NCBI RefSeq assembly: GCF_001436645.1 | Contig: NZ_AYZI01000006.1 | Location: forward strand, 43,218 to 107,217 | DNA length: 64,000 nucleotides | Direction: 5' to 3' | Source of the DNA: Fructilactobacillus florum DSM 22689 = JCM 16035 | Lineage (GTDB): Bacteria > Bacillota > Bacilli > Lactobacillales > Lactobacillaceae | Shown: piece by piece, positions 54,378 to 63,123 of the stretch | Layout of the letters: every line of letters begins with the position of its first letter | How positions within the stretch are numbered: the first letter of the stretch is position 1 | The notes under the pieces: model-generated | The model's database searches: none | What the model saw: the letters and a program-made list of their open reading frames with translations, nothing else | What the model was told of the DNA's origin: nothing | Program-made: the position numbers and the translations under genes

Positions 54378-54980
54378 TTACAGTGGTTTAATAATGACAG
54401 GAGTTCCAATTTTATTTTTTTGGGAAAAAGTTTTATAAAAGTAAATATTATCGGGGAGACTCATCTGAATGCAGCCATGTGAATTTAACTTGCCAAGGTT
54501 TCCCTGACGACTCATAATAGGTTGGTTTTGTGGGTTCATCACAACTGAATGAAAGAGGTAAACACCATTTCCTTTAAAGCTAATAAAGTTTCGAGCCCCC
54601 TCATCAATACCTGGCTTATTGTTGTAAAACCAGGTACCATGTTCAGGTTGAATGGCAAATTTACCGACTGGAGTCCTGGTGGTCTTTGTATCTTTCCCGG
54701 TAGAACAGAGAAATTGTTCAATTAGTTTATTTTTTTGATAGACATTGATAATTTGTTTTTTTTGATCAACAACGATTTTTAATTCAGTAGCTGGTACATT
54801 AGTTAGGTCGATATATTTCTTCCCGGTGGGCTTGGTCCAGTCGACGACCCTTTTACCATTTAGCTGGGTATGGCTTGGAGCAATTAGGGGTGGTCGCTTG
54901 CAAGCATCGGCTGGGACAGCTCCAATAACGATGCCTAATAACCCGACGATTAAAATTAAATATAGCTTTAATTTATGCAC
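54378..54980 (-). CDS. L,D-transpeptidase (YkuD domain)
   Basis: A 200-residue secreted protein with an N-terminal signal or anchor (KLYLILIVGLLGIVIGAVPA). The YkuD domain holds the catalytic motif NSHGCIQMSLP with Cys near residue 172, preceded by YLFHSVV (histidine). It makes 3-3 crosslinks or attaches proteins to peptidoglycan. The start is a GTG at 54980 with GGGAG seven bases upstream. A promoter (TTGTAC, 17 bases, TGTTAT) lies at 55024-55052. It converges with the autolysin gene. Confidence 0.87.
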   Translation of the reverse strand: MHKLKLYLILIVGLLGIVIGAVPADACKRPPLIAPSHTQLNGKRVVDWTKPTGKKYIDLTNVPATELKIVVDQKKQIINVYQKNKLIEQFLCSTGKDTKTTRTPVGKFAIQPEHGTWFYNNKPGIDEGARNFISFKGNGVYLFHSVVMNPQNQPIMSRQGNLGKLNSHGCIQMSLPDNIYFYKTFSQKNKIGTPVIIKPL

Positions 54981-55023
54981 AGTGGTGCTCCCTTAGAAAA
55001 TCAACAAAAACATTCACTAAATA

Positions 55024-55052
55024 ATAACACATGTATTGAGTATATTGTACAA
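55024..55052 (-). promoter_or_regulatory. Promoter of the L,D-transpeptidase gene
   Basis: On the minus strand TTGTAC (55047-55052) and TGTTAT (55024-55029) with 17 bases between, 44 bases before the start codon. Confidence 0.5.
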
Positions 55053-55145
55053 CATCGAATTAAAATATGAAATAGTTTTTGTTAATAAATGTTTTATAAA
55101 CACTTCAATTATTATTTTTAATTCTAAGCTTTATAATAGAACAAC

Positions 55146-55185
55146 AAAAAACCACGCACTGAAAATTATTTCTGACGTGGTTTTA
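55146..55185 (-). terminator. Terminator of the small membrane protein gene
   Basis: On the minus strand AAAACCACG pairs with CGTGGTTTT, followed by further U; about 12 bases after the stop of the 58-residue ORF. Confidence 0.7.
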
Positions 55186-55196
55186 AAATTTTTTAC

Positions 55197-55373
55197 TTAT
55201 AATAAGACAATTAAGATGCCAAGCAGGATAAGATCTAGTCCAAAGAGAAGCCCGCTACGTAGTGAAAACAGCTGATTTTCATGCCAAATACTCCAAGCTA
55301 AGGCGCCACTGGCTGTAATGATGGCAACACTTACCATAATAATTAATTTAGCTAAAACAGCTGATGTTCCCAT
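55197..55373 (-). CDS. 58-residue membrane protein
   Basis: AGGAG lies eight bases before an ATG at 55373, and the frame runs 58 codons to TAA. The product has two predicted helices, LAKLIIMVSVAIITASGALA and LLFGLDLILLGILIVLL, joined by WSIWHENQLFSLRSG. A good ribosome binding site and a terminator just downstream support it as a real gene. It follows the GNAT gene by 11 bases on the same strand, so they may share a transcript. No family recognised. Confidence 0.6.
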   Translation of the reverse strand: MGTSAVLAKLIIMVSVAIITASGALAWSIWHENQLFSLRSGLLFGLDLILLGILIVLL

Positions 55374-55384
55374 TGTGGACTCTC

Positions 55385-55909
55385 CTAATTAATTTCCATT
55401 TGATAGGCAAAACGATCGTCATCTTCAACTTTGGTGCAAATCACGCCCCGTTTTTCAAAGCCACTGCTAAGAATAACATGTTGCATTCCCTTGTTTTTGG
55501 GATGGGTATCGATGCGGACATCTTTAAAGCCTAACAAACTAGAAACCGTTAACAGACCACTGATTAATTTTCCAGAAAGACCCTGTCCGCGGTAGTCGTG
55601 AGAGACAGAAACACGGTGAATAGCCGAATAGTGAGCTTCAACACCATTTTTCCAAGTGCCTTCCTTCATATCTAAATAGTCAGGATCTAGACCGAGATGT
55701 AGTGTTGCAGAGCCAGCAACCGCACCGTCAACGTCGATTACATACGAGACACTATTATCAATATCCTTTTTGATATCTTCCGGTGAAGGATAAGCCCCTT
55801 GCCATTGGTTAATGCCTTGTTCTTTTAAATATCCCCGTCCAGCATCTATAATTTCACAAATTTTGGGAATATCCTTTTCGGTTGCCTTGCGAACGTAAAC
55901 TCTCGTCAT
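55385..55909 (-). CDS. GNAT family N-acetyltransferase
   Basis: A 174-residue acetyltransferase. VYVRKATEKDIPKICEIIDAGR is the usual GNAT start, and the acetyl-CoA loop reads SHDYRGQGLSGKLISGLL (motif A, Q/RxxGxG/A). AHYSAIHRVSVSHDYRG and DVRIDTHPKNKGMQHV continue the fold. AGGAAGTG precedes the ATG at 55909; an earlier ATG at 55918 lies too near. The substrate is not identifiable. Confidence 0.85.
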   Translation of the reverse strand: MTRVYVRKATEKDIPKICEIIDAGRGYLKEQGINQWQGAYPSPEDIKKDIDNSVSYVIDVDGAVAGSATLHLGLDPDYLDMKEGTWKNGVEAHYSAIHRVSVSHDYRGQGLSGKLISGLLTVSSLLGFKDVRIDTHPKNKGMQHVILSSGFEKRGVICTKVEDDDRFAYQMEIN

Positions 55910-56023
55910 AATGTACACTTCCTAACTAGTTTAAATTAACAAATTTAAATTATAGCTAATTCCAGGTGGTTTTACAACAAGAAAGCTGTTTAGTTTTGGA
56001 TGAAGTTCACTGCAAAGAATCAG

Positions 56024-57205
56024 CTAATCGGGTCGGTGGAGAGTCATGGCCATCCCCATGCCACCACCAATACAGAGCGTGGCTAAACCGCGCTTCTTCT
56101 GCGTGTTTTTTAGTGCATTAATTAGTGTAATAACAATTCTTGTTCCGGAGGCTCCGAGAGGGTGTCCAAGTGCTAAAGCCCCTCCATAAATGTTTAATCG
56201 GTCAAGATCCAGTTTCAATGCTTGGCAAACAGCAAGACTCTGGGATGCAAAGGCTTCATTTAACTCCACTAAGTCAAAGTCTGAAATAGTTTCATTAGTC
56301 TTTGCCAGTAGTTTTTGAACAGCATAGGTAGGCGCATAACCCATGATGGCTGGGTCACAACCAGCCTCGGCATAATCATCGAGAATCGCAAGGGGCTCAA
56401 GGCCAAGCTGGCTGGCTTTGGTAGCACTCATTAGGAGGATTGCTGCTGCGCCGTCATTGAGCCCAGCAGCATTGCCAGCGGTCACGGTTCCGCTGGTTTG
56501 AAAGACGGGTTTTAATTGTTGTAACTTTGTTAGACTAGTTTCGGGTCTAATTGCCTCATCAGTTGCAATAACTTGAGTTTGACCGTGGTGAGGGTTGGTA
56601 ATCGGAACAATTTCATGCGAAAAAATTCCTGCACTATTTGCAGCAGCGGCTTTTTGTTGCGAAGAAAGCGCAAAGCGATCTTGAGCTGCTCGGTTAATTT
56701 GGAAACGCTGGGCAACTTGCTCGGCGGTTTGTCCCATCGGCTGGTTGGTTTGATAATCATTCAAACCATCACTTTCTAAGCTGTCTTCCAGTGTAAATCC
56801 GCCAAATTTATGACCCCCGCGGACGTGTCGGTTCAAGAAGGGAGCATTTGACATACTTTCAGTTCCACCGGCAATAACGACATCGCAGTCACCGCACTGA
56901 ATAGCCATTTGTCCAAGTCGAATGGCCTTTAACCCCGAGCCACAAACTTGATTAATGGTAGCAGCGGTACTTTGGTTGGGGATTCCAGCCCCCAATTCAA
57001 TTTGCCGGGCGACATTTTGACCACCACCAGCTTGAACAACGTTTCCAAAGATTACTTGATCAACGTGACGAGGGTCGAGCTTTGTTTCAGCAAGAATGGC
57101 TTTGACCGTGATTATTCCGAGTTCAACCGATGAAAAATCACGCAGTTGACCGTTGATTTTTCCAATGGGGGTGCGTCGTGCGCTGACGATTACAACTTTT
57201 TCCAT
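56024..57205 (-). CDS. thlA: Acetyl-CoA acetyltransferase (thiolase)
   Basis: A 393-residue thiolase II. The nucleophilic Cys is in INQVCGSGLKAIR (about residue 88), the catalytic histidine in GGALALGHPLGASGTR and the second Cys in ATLCIGGGMGMA. It condenses two acetyl-CoA to acetoacetyl-CoA, the first step of the mevalonate route to isoprenoids in lactic acid bacteria, and can act in reverse. AAAGGAG precedes the ATG. A promoter sharing DNA with the divergent hypothetical gene is at 57239-57269. Confidence 0.95.
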   Translation of the reverse strand: MEKVVIVSARRTPIGKINGQLRDFSSVELGIITVKAILAETKLDPRHVDQVIFGNVVQAGGGQNVARQIELGAGIPNQSTAATINQVCGSGLKAIRLGQMAIQCGDCDVVIAGGTESMSNAPFLNRHVRGGHKFGGFTLEDSLESDGLNDYQTNQPMGQTAEQVAQRFQINRAAQDRFALSSQQKAAAANSAGIFSHEIVPITNPHHGQTQVIATDEAIRPETSLTKLQQLKPVFQTSGTVTAGNAAGLNDGAAAILLMSATKASQLGLEPLAILDDYAEAGCDPAIMGYAPTYAVQKLLAKTNETISDFDLVELNEAFASQSLAVCQALKLDLDRLNIYGGALALGHPLGASGTRIVITLINALKNTQKKRGLATLCIGGGMGMAMTLHRPD

Positions 57206-57238
57206 GAAAAGACTCCTTTAAAATTTTTCCTGAGGTTC

Positions 57239-57269
57239 ATTATACCGATAACTCGATTGATAGTATAAT
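57239..57269. promoter_or_regulatory. Overlapping divergent promoters between thlA and the hypothetical gene
   Basis: TATAAT on plus at 57264-57269 and TATAAT on minus at 57239-57244 face outward, 19 bases apart. With 17-base spacing each -35 (TATACT for minus at 57262-57267, TATACC for plus at 57241-57246) falls on the other strand's -10. The whole is a 31-base imperfect palindrome. Confidence 0.5.
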
Positions 57270-57294
57270 GATGCGAAAGAAAGGATTGATAACA

Positions 57295-57828
57295 ATGGAT
57301 CATGAACCCCAAATGCAACAAGTAGAACAAACCATCAATACCTGGCTGGCGGCGCTAGATCAAATGCCAGCTATGTTGCAACTGACGGCTACCCAATTAC
57401 AGGATGTTCATGCGATTGTCGATAGCTTTAGTCAGATTACATTAGGAGGCTATCAGCGAAAACCAGCTACTTGGGATGATCAGCTAGTTGCAGATGTGAT
57501 GTTTTCTCGCTTTGTTTTGGTAATGGAAGACGATGAAAAAACGGCAAAGCTGTACCAAATGATCCCTCAGGCACTAAAAAGTTTGTTCAGTTATTTAGGA
57601 AAACAGGGACTTTTACCAAATGCCCAACATTTGATTGATTGGGTTAACATCAATGCTCGGGGGCTTCAGGACCTTTCTAATCCACAGCTAGATCAATTTT
57701 ATCGTGATTTAGTTGCCGCCATGCGACGTGAGGGAGTGGTTTTTTCTGACCGAGCAGCAGTACAGAGCTTTACGCAGCAATATTTGGAACAACACCCGCA
57801 AGCGGGAATTAAATTGGACCAGGAATGA
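57295..57828 (+). CDS. Hypothetical protein
   Basis: A 177-residue soluble, mostly helical protein starting MDHEPQMQQVEQTINTWLAALDQMPAML. It carries no transmembrane helix, signal or recognisable catalytic motif. AAAGGA lies nine bases before the ATG at 57295; an earlier ATG at 57268 overlaps the -10 element. Parts such as WDDQLVADVMFSRFVLVMEDD look conserved-protein-like. It is divergent from thlA and stands alone before the second permease. Confidence 0.75.
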   Translation: MDHEPQMQQVEQTINTWLAALDQMPAMLQLTATQLQDVHAIVDSFSQITLGGYQRKPATWDDQLVADVMFSRFVLVMEDDEKTAKLYQMIPQALKSLFSYLGKQGLLPNAQHLIDWVNINARGLQDLSNPQLDQFYRDLVAAMRREGVVFSDRAAVQSFTQQYLEQHPQAGIKLDQE

Positions 57829-57974
57829 TTGACAGCAAATTTAAAATAATAGTGAAATAACTAAATTTTTTTGCTAAAATGATAAGAATAACTTAAGCAC
57901 AAGGCTTCAATGCAAAGCTGCTGTAACTAAATTAGGGGAAAATGAGGTGATTCATTATCAAAGTACTAAGAAAA

Positions 57975-59423
57975 ATGAATGAAAAGGTAGACTATCATTT
58001 CTATGTTAGCAAAGATCAGTCGTTGAAAAAAACTTTAACGGTTAGAGATTTGCTAGCTTTAGGGCTGGGAACGATTTTATCAACATCTATTTTTACCTTA
58101 CCCGGGATTGTAGCGGCTAAGTACACAGGACCAGCCGTTGTAATTTCGTTTATCATCGCAGCAATTGTCGCTGGGTTAGTAGCGATGAACTATGCGGAAA
58201 TGGCTTCAGCACTTCCGTTTGCTGGTTCAGCATATTCGTGGGTTTCGGTCTTATTTGGTAAATTTTGGGGCTGGATCGTTGGCTGGGCCCTGTTGGCAGA
58301 ATATCTGATTGCAGTGGCCTTTGTGGCTTCTGGACTGTCTTCTAACTTGCAGGGATTGTTTGCTCCCTTAGGTTGGCGGCTACCAAATATGTTTGCTTTT
58401 GCGCTTGGAGTAAACGGGGGAGTGATTGATTTGTTGGCGGTGCTGGTAGTGGCACTGGTAGCTGGCATCCTGTTCTTGGGAGATACCAAGAGTTCTCAGG
58501 TTGCTAAGGTTTTGATCATTCTCAAATTATTAGCGATTATTACCTTCATTGTGGTAGGAGCAACTGCGATTAAGACGCAAAATTACGTTCCTTTTATACC
58601 GAAGGCTCGTCCTAACCCCGATGGCTCCATTTTTGGGGGCTGGCAGGGGATCTATGCTGGAGTTTCGACTATTTTTCTATCCTACATTGGGTTTGATTCG
58701 ATTGCAGCTAACTCGGCCGAAGCAAAGAATCCGCAAAAAACGATGCCTCGAGGAATTATCGGGTCACTCTTACTAGCAACGGGTTTCTTTGTTGGAGTAT
58801 CGCTGGTGCTGGTTGGAATGTTTAAATACACTAATTATGCTAACAACGCTGAACCAGTCGGCTGGGCTTTGCGTAATTCCGGACATTTGTGGGTTGCCAC
58901 GGTCGTTCAAGCCGTGGCAGTGGTTGGAATGTTAGTGGCCTTGATTGGAATGATGATGGCTGGTTCCCGATTGATTTATTCCTTTGGTCGAGACCAGATG
59001 ATTCCAACTAAAATTGGGAAATTGAATCGGCATAATTTACCCAGCAATGCCCTCTGGATTGTGACAATTTTTGGAATCTTACTGGGGGGGATCTTTCCTT
59101 TTACCTTTTTGGCCCAGTTGATTTCTGCAGGAACACTAATTTCTTTCATGGCGGTTTCACTGGCCATGTATCCGCTTCGTAATCGGGAAGGGCGCAATCT
59201 GCCGATAGCAAGTTACAAAGAACCATTTTTCCCAGTGCTGCCGATCCTTGGATTTCTAGGTTCACTAGCAATCTTTTTAGCGCTGAGTTTTGATGCAAAA
59301 ATTTACTCGTTAGTCTGGTTTATCGTTGGAGTCATCATCTACTTTAGCTATGGCATTAGACATGCTGACTCGAAACTACCGCCAGCTGAAACGACGGGAA
59401 AGCAACGCAATGAAAATAGCTAA
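57975..59423 (+). CDS. APC family amino acid permease (second paralogue)
   Basis: A 482-residue 12-helix permease. LLALGLGTILSTSIFTLPGIVAAK, MNYAEMASALPFAGSAYSW and DSIAANSAEAKNPQKTMPRG align with the permease at 42359, so the two are paralogues. The ATG at 57975 has no strong ribosome binding site. GAGG at 57944-57947 would suit an ATT codon at 57954 in frame, giving a seven-codon extension; this is unproven. A long leader (57829-57974) contains no ORF or clear riboswitch. Monocistronic with a following terminator. Confidence 0.85.
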   Translation: MNEKVDYHFYVSKDQSLKKTLTVRDLLALGLGTILSTSIFTLPGIVAAKYTGPAVVISFIIAAIVAGLVAMNYAEMASALPFAGSAYSWVSVLFGKFWGWIVGWALLAEYLIAVAFVASGLSSNLQGLFAPLGWRLPNMFAFALGVNGGVIDLLAVLVVALVAGILFLGDTKSSQVAKVLIILKLLAIITFIVVGATAIKTQNYVPFIPKARPNPDGSIFGGWQGIYAGVSTIFLSYIGFDSIAANSAEAKNPQKTMPRGIIGSLLLATGFFVGVSLVLVGMFKYTNYANNAEPVGWALRNSGHLWVATVVQAVAVVGMLVALIGMMMAGSRLIYSFGRDQMIPTKIGKLNRHNLPSNALWIVTIFGILLGGIFPFTFLAQLISAGTLISFMAVSLAMYPLRNREGRNLPIASYKEPFFPVLPILGFLGSLAIFLALSFDAKIYSLVWFIVGVIIYFSYGIRHADSKLPPAETTGKQRNENS

Positions 59424-59452
59424 AAAAGAGCCCGCAACTAACGGGCTCTTTT
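59424..59452 (+). terminator. Terminator of the second APC permease
   Basis: AAAAGAGCCCG pairs with CGGGCTCTTTT across a seven-base loop, beginning at the stop codon. Confidence 0.85.
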
Positions 59453-59536
59453 GTTAGTTAATGGTTTGTATCGTGGTAATCAGGAATGTATAATAATGAT
59501 AATTTATTGCACTTATGAAGGGATGGCAGACATTCA

Positions 59537-60925
59537 ATGAGCAAGCCAATCATTGTTCCATACAATTTCACCCAAACAGACATCAATACGAAAACTGATA
59601 GTGAGCTAATCGAAGAAGGTCAGCGGTTGGGAATTGATGCCGATCAGGCAACTATTGAGCACTTTACAGCGCATCGACGTAATCTTAAAAAAATCATGGA
59701 TGTTCGAAATTCGTTGCTGTATAAGCGATTATTGAAGGTTAAACGCCAGCGAATGAGTAAGTCTGCTTTTGCTTTTTTTCGGGGCACCGTTGATTTGATG
59801 AACTATGATTTCGATCAGCTCTATCAAAGTGATATCCGAGTTTTAATTGGTGGGGACGCGCACCTTGGGAACTTTGGGTACTACGGTTCTCCTGAGGGCC
59901 AATTGTTGTTTGATATGAATGATTTTGACGAGTCTCATGTGGGGCATTGGGAATATGATGTTAAACGTTTGCTGATTAGTGCGGTTTTAGTTGCAAAACA
60001 GCAAGGCTTTGATATTGAAAAACAGGTGTTGCCGCACCTAGCTGTGGTCATGAAAACATATCTAAATACGTTAATCCATTTGCATGAATTGCCAGCAATT
60101 GAAAGGTTTACCGCAACCAATACTATGGAAAACATTGCCGCGACCTTTGATGTTTTAAATGGAAATAAGGATGCTTTCGATGATTCCTACACTAAGTTAG
60201 TTAGCAAGACCGTTAAAAAGGCAATCGGGAGTAATTCGGACTATGCCGTAAAGAAATACACGGAGTTGGTAGATGGGAAACGCCGGTTTATTGAGAAGGA
60301 ACCGGTTACGGTCCACGTGGGAGCCAAAACCTATGGTCGATTAGCTAACGGCTATTATCGCTATCGCGGCAAATCGCGTAGCGATGTTCGTGAATTTTTA
60401 AGTCAATTTCATATTGTTGATATTGTTAGACATGTGGTGGGGGTTGGAAGCGTCGGAACCTTGTGCTATTTGATTTTGTTAGAAAATCCGAATGGTGACT
60501 ACCATGTTTTACAAGTAAAACAGGCGTTGCCAATTTATCAAAATTCAATGGTCTATGTTGACAAGAAACATTCCCCTGGGGAGGAAATTGTAAACTGTCA
60601 GCGTGTTCTCCAAAGTTCTTCTGATACATTTTTGGGCTATTTTGATACAAAGAAGTACAGTTACTACGTTCGTCAATTCAAAGATATGAAGGGCTCGGTC
60701 AAACTAGAAAAACTGGATTGGGGTGCCTTTTGCGATTATGTGTCCGTTTGTATGAGTTTGTTAGCACGTGCTCATAGTCAATCGCCGACCTATCCCATGA
60801 TTATCGGTTATTTACAGAGTCACGACTGGATGCTGGCGGCATTTGGTAAATTTGCTAATAATTATGTCAATCAGGTAGAGTTGGATTACCAAACCTTTAT
60901 TAAAGGGGAGCACGATGGAAAATAA
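59537..60925 (+). CDS. DUF2252 family protein
   Basis: A 462-residue cytosolic protein with FFRGTVDLMNYDFDQLYQ, IGGDAHLGNFGYYG and FDMNDFDESHVGHWEYDVKRL, the core motifs of DUF2252, which resembles a protein-kinase-like fold with its H-N and D residues. RAHSQSPTYP is near the C-terminus. Its function is unknown; it overlaps ppk by 11 bases, so a role in polyphosphate metabolism is inferred from context only. The ATG at 59537 has AGGGATGG about ten bases upstream. Confidence 0.88.
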   Translation: MSKPIIVPYNFTQTDINTKTDSELIEEGQRLGIDADQATIEHFTAHRRNLKKIMDVRNSLLYKRLLKVKRQRMSKSAFAFFRGTVDLMNYDFDQLYQSDIRVLIGGDAHLGNFGYYGSPEGQLLFDMNDFDESHVGHWEYDVKRLLISAVLVAKQQGFDIEKQVLPHLAVVMKTYLNTLIHLHELPAIERFTATNTMENIAATFDVLNGNKDAFDDSYTKLVSKTVKKAIGSNSDYAVKKYTELVDGKRRFIEKEPVTVHVGAKTYGRLANGYYRYRGKSRSDVREFLSQFHIVDIVRHVVGVGSVGTLCYLILLENPNGDYHVLQVKQALPIYQNSMVYVDKKHSPGEEIVNCQRVLQSSSDTFLGYFDTKKYSYYVRQFKDMKGSVKLEKLDWGAFCDYVSVCMSLLARAHSQSPTYPMIIGYLQSHDWMLAAFGKFANNYVNQVELDYQTFIKGEHDGK

Positions 60926-63029
60926 TCAAATTTACGAATCCAAATGTGATAATCGTGATCTTAGCTGGCTGTTATTTAATCGGCGCGTAATCGAATTAGC
61001 TAATGAGACCACGACGCCCTTGCTGGATCGACTTAACTTTTTGGCGATTGCTGCTAATAATCTTGACGAATTTTATAGTGTGCGAATTCCGAGTCTGCAG
61101 AGTCAGTTAGAACTTACTAATGATGAAATTGAGAAAAAGTCCGGATTACGTTACTCTAAGATTTTAAAAAAATTACGGCATCGAAATGCTAAAAATTTCA
61201 AATTGCAGTATCAATACTATCGCCAGCTTCGAGATCGACTCCATGATGATCAGCTTTGTGAACTTACCAGCTATGCCGCTTTAGACCCACATAGTCGCGC
61301 TAGAGCGGATCAGATTTTCGATCAGCGGATTTTGCCATTTTTGAGTTTTACTACGTACGTTGATAATTACAGTTTAAGTTATTTAAAAAACAAACGGATG
61401 GGTTTAGCCGTTTTACTCAAAACCAAAACCAAGCGTAAAATTAGACTAGTTCCGATTCCGGAAAATTTGCAACGGTTAGTGAAAATTACTGATCCAGCTG
61501 GAAGCAAAGAGATTTTGGTTGAAGATTTAATGCGGAATAATCTTGCCAACCTTTTTGATGATGGTCAAATTGAATCGATTTTAACTTTTCGCTTGGTTCG
61601 TGATCTGGATGCAACCCTAGATGTTGAAAAGGATCGAAATAATAAAGATACCATTAGAAATTTGCGACATTATCTCGCTGATCGAGAGAAGGGTCGCATT
61701 ACCCTACTTGAAATAGAAGAGACGGCACAAACGAATCCGGAGTTCGTGAAAGAATTTGTAAAGAAATTTAAGGTTGCTAATCAAGCGGTTTATCAACTAG
61801 CTGGTCCGCTAGATTTAACCTTTTTATTTCCGTTGGTTAAAAGCTTAAAGGCACAACATCCAGGATTGGCATATCCCCCCGTTCATGGGCAAATATGGTC
61901 AGCTTCAACTTCGATTTTACGGTATTTGGATCAGCATGATTTATTATTACAGTATCCATATGATAGTTTTGATCAATTTTTAGAGTTTTTGCGGGCAGCA
62001 ATTGCTGATCCGAAAACGGTGGCGATTAAGCAAACCATCTATCGGGTCGCTGAACATTCCCAAGTAATCGAATTATTAAAACGAGCCGCACAGCAGGGAA
62101 TTCAGGTTACGGTTATGATTGAGCTGCGGGCGCGGTTTGATGAGGCTAACAACCTGAAAGTGACTGGCGAACTTGAAGATGCTGGCTGTAACGTAGTATT
62201 TGGCAAGAAATATATGAAAGTTCACAGTAAGACTTGTTTAGTCCTGACGAAGGATGGTTCCCAACCAGAAGGGTACGTGCAGATTGGGACTGGAAACTAT
62301 AATGAAGAGACAGCGAAGGGATTTGTTGATCTCAGTTTATTTTCGAGTCGTGCGGAGTATGTTAGTGATTTAGCTGCATTTTTCAACTATTTGGAACAAC
62401 CGGTGGCAGATCCACCTAAATACCAAGTACTAACAGCTTCACCACATCGAATTGAGGATATGGTTATCCAAAATATTCAAAAGGTTAAGGCACATTACTT
62501 AAAAACCGGTCATGGACATATCTTTTTAAAAGTGAACTCACTAACGGATGTTGATGTGATTGCTGCTATTTATGATGCTGCACAGGTCGGCTTGCCGTTT
62601 CGTTTGATTGTTAGAGGGGCTTGTTGTTTGCAGACAGGAGTTTGTGGACCTAAGGAACAAATAGTGGTTTCTAGTGTAGTTGGCCAGTTATTAGAGCATA
62701 GTCGCATATATGCCTTCTATGATGAAACAACTTCAGTTTGGCTGTCCTCTGCTGATCTAATGACTAGAAATATGGATAATCGTGTTGAATTGGCAGCTCC
62801 CGTTCCATCAGGACCATTGCAACAAAAATTAGAACAAATTATTCAGATTTATAGTGCTGATGATGTTGATGGATTTTTTATGAATGAAAAAGGACACTAC
62901 TATAAATATGAAAGTCCCAAAGGAGAATCTGCCCAGCACTTCTTTTTACAAGCAGCATTACCCCAGGATTCGTTAACAGGGACGCATTGGTGGAACCGCT
63001 TAGGGAAACTATTTCACTTAGTTCGGTGA
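60915..63029 (+). CDS. ppk: Polyphosphate kinase
   Basis: A 704-residue PPK1-family enzyme. The N-terminal helical domain (DNRDLSWLLFNRRVIELA) and the catalytic core with the phosphorylated histidine in MKVHSKTCLVLTKDG, and the second conserved histidine in LEHSRIYAFYDE, are present. It makes inorganic polyphosphate from ATP, and can run in reverse. Its start overlaps DUF2252 by 11 bases, with GGGGAG upstream. It is followed by a terminator. Confidence 0.95.
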   Translation: MENNQIYESKCDNRDLSWLLFNRRVIELANETTTPLLDRLNFLAIAANNLDEFYSVRIPSLQSQLELTNDEIEKKSGLRYSKILKKLRHRNAKNFKLQYQYYRQLRDRLHDDQLCELTSYAALDPHSRARADQIFDQRILPFLSFTTYVDNYSLSYLKNKRMGLAVLLKTKTKRKIRLVPIPENLQRLVKITDPAGSKEILVEDLMRNNLANLFDDGQIESILTFRLVRDLDATLDVEKDRNNKDTIRNLRHYLADREKGRITLLEIEETAQTNPEFVKEFVKKFKVANQAVYQLAGPLDLTFLFPLVKSLKAQHPGLAYPPVHGQIWSASTSILRYLDQHDLLLQYPYDSFDQFLEFLRAAIADPKTVAIKQTIYRVAEHSQVIELLKRAAQQGIQVTVMIELRARFDEANNLKVTGELEDAGCNVVFGKKYMKVHSKTCLVLTKDGSQPEGYVQIGTGNYNEETAKGFVDLSLFSSRAEYVSDLAAFFNYLEQPVADPPKYQVLTASPHRIEDMVIQNIQKVKAHYLKTGHGHIFLKVNSLTDVDVIAAIYDAAQVGLPFRLIVRGACCLQTGVCGPKEQIVVSSVVGQLLEHSRIYAFYDETTSVWLSSADLMTRNMDNRVELAAPVPSGPLQQKLEQIIQIYSADDVDGFFMNEKGHYYKYESPKGESAQHFFLQAALPQDSLTGTHWWNRLGKLFHLVR

Positions 63030-63038
63030 ACCATAAGC

Positions 63039-63075
63039 AAAAAGCGCAGACGGCTAATAACCGGTTGCGCTTTTT
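63039..63075. terminator. Terminator between ppk and folT
   Basis: AAAAAGCGCA pairs with TGCGCTTTTT, with an inner ACGG/CCGG region and an A/T loop. It serves ppk and may serve folT from the other side. Confidence 0.8.
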
Positions 63076-63123
63076 GAATTAGGTTAAAATGATTGCCAGC
63101 GCGAATGACGGTCGCTCCGGTTG

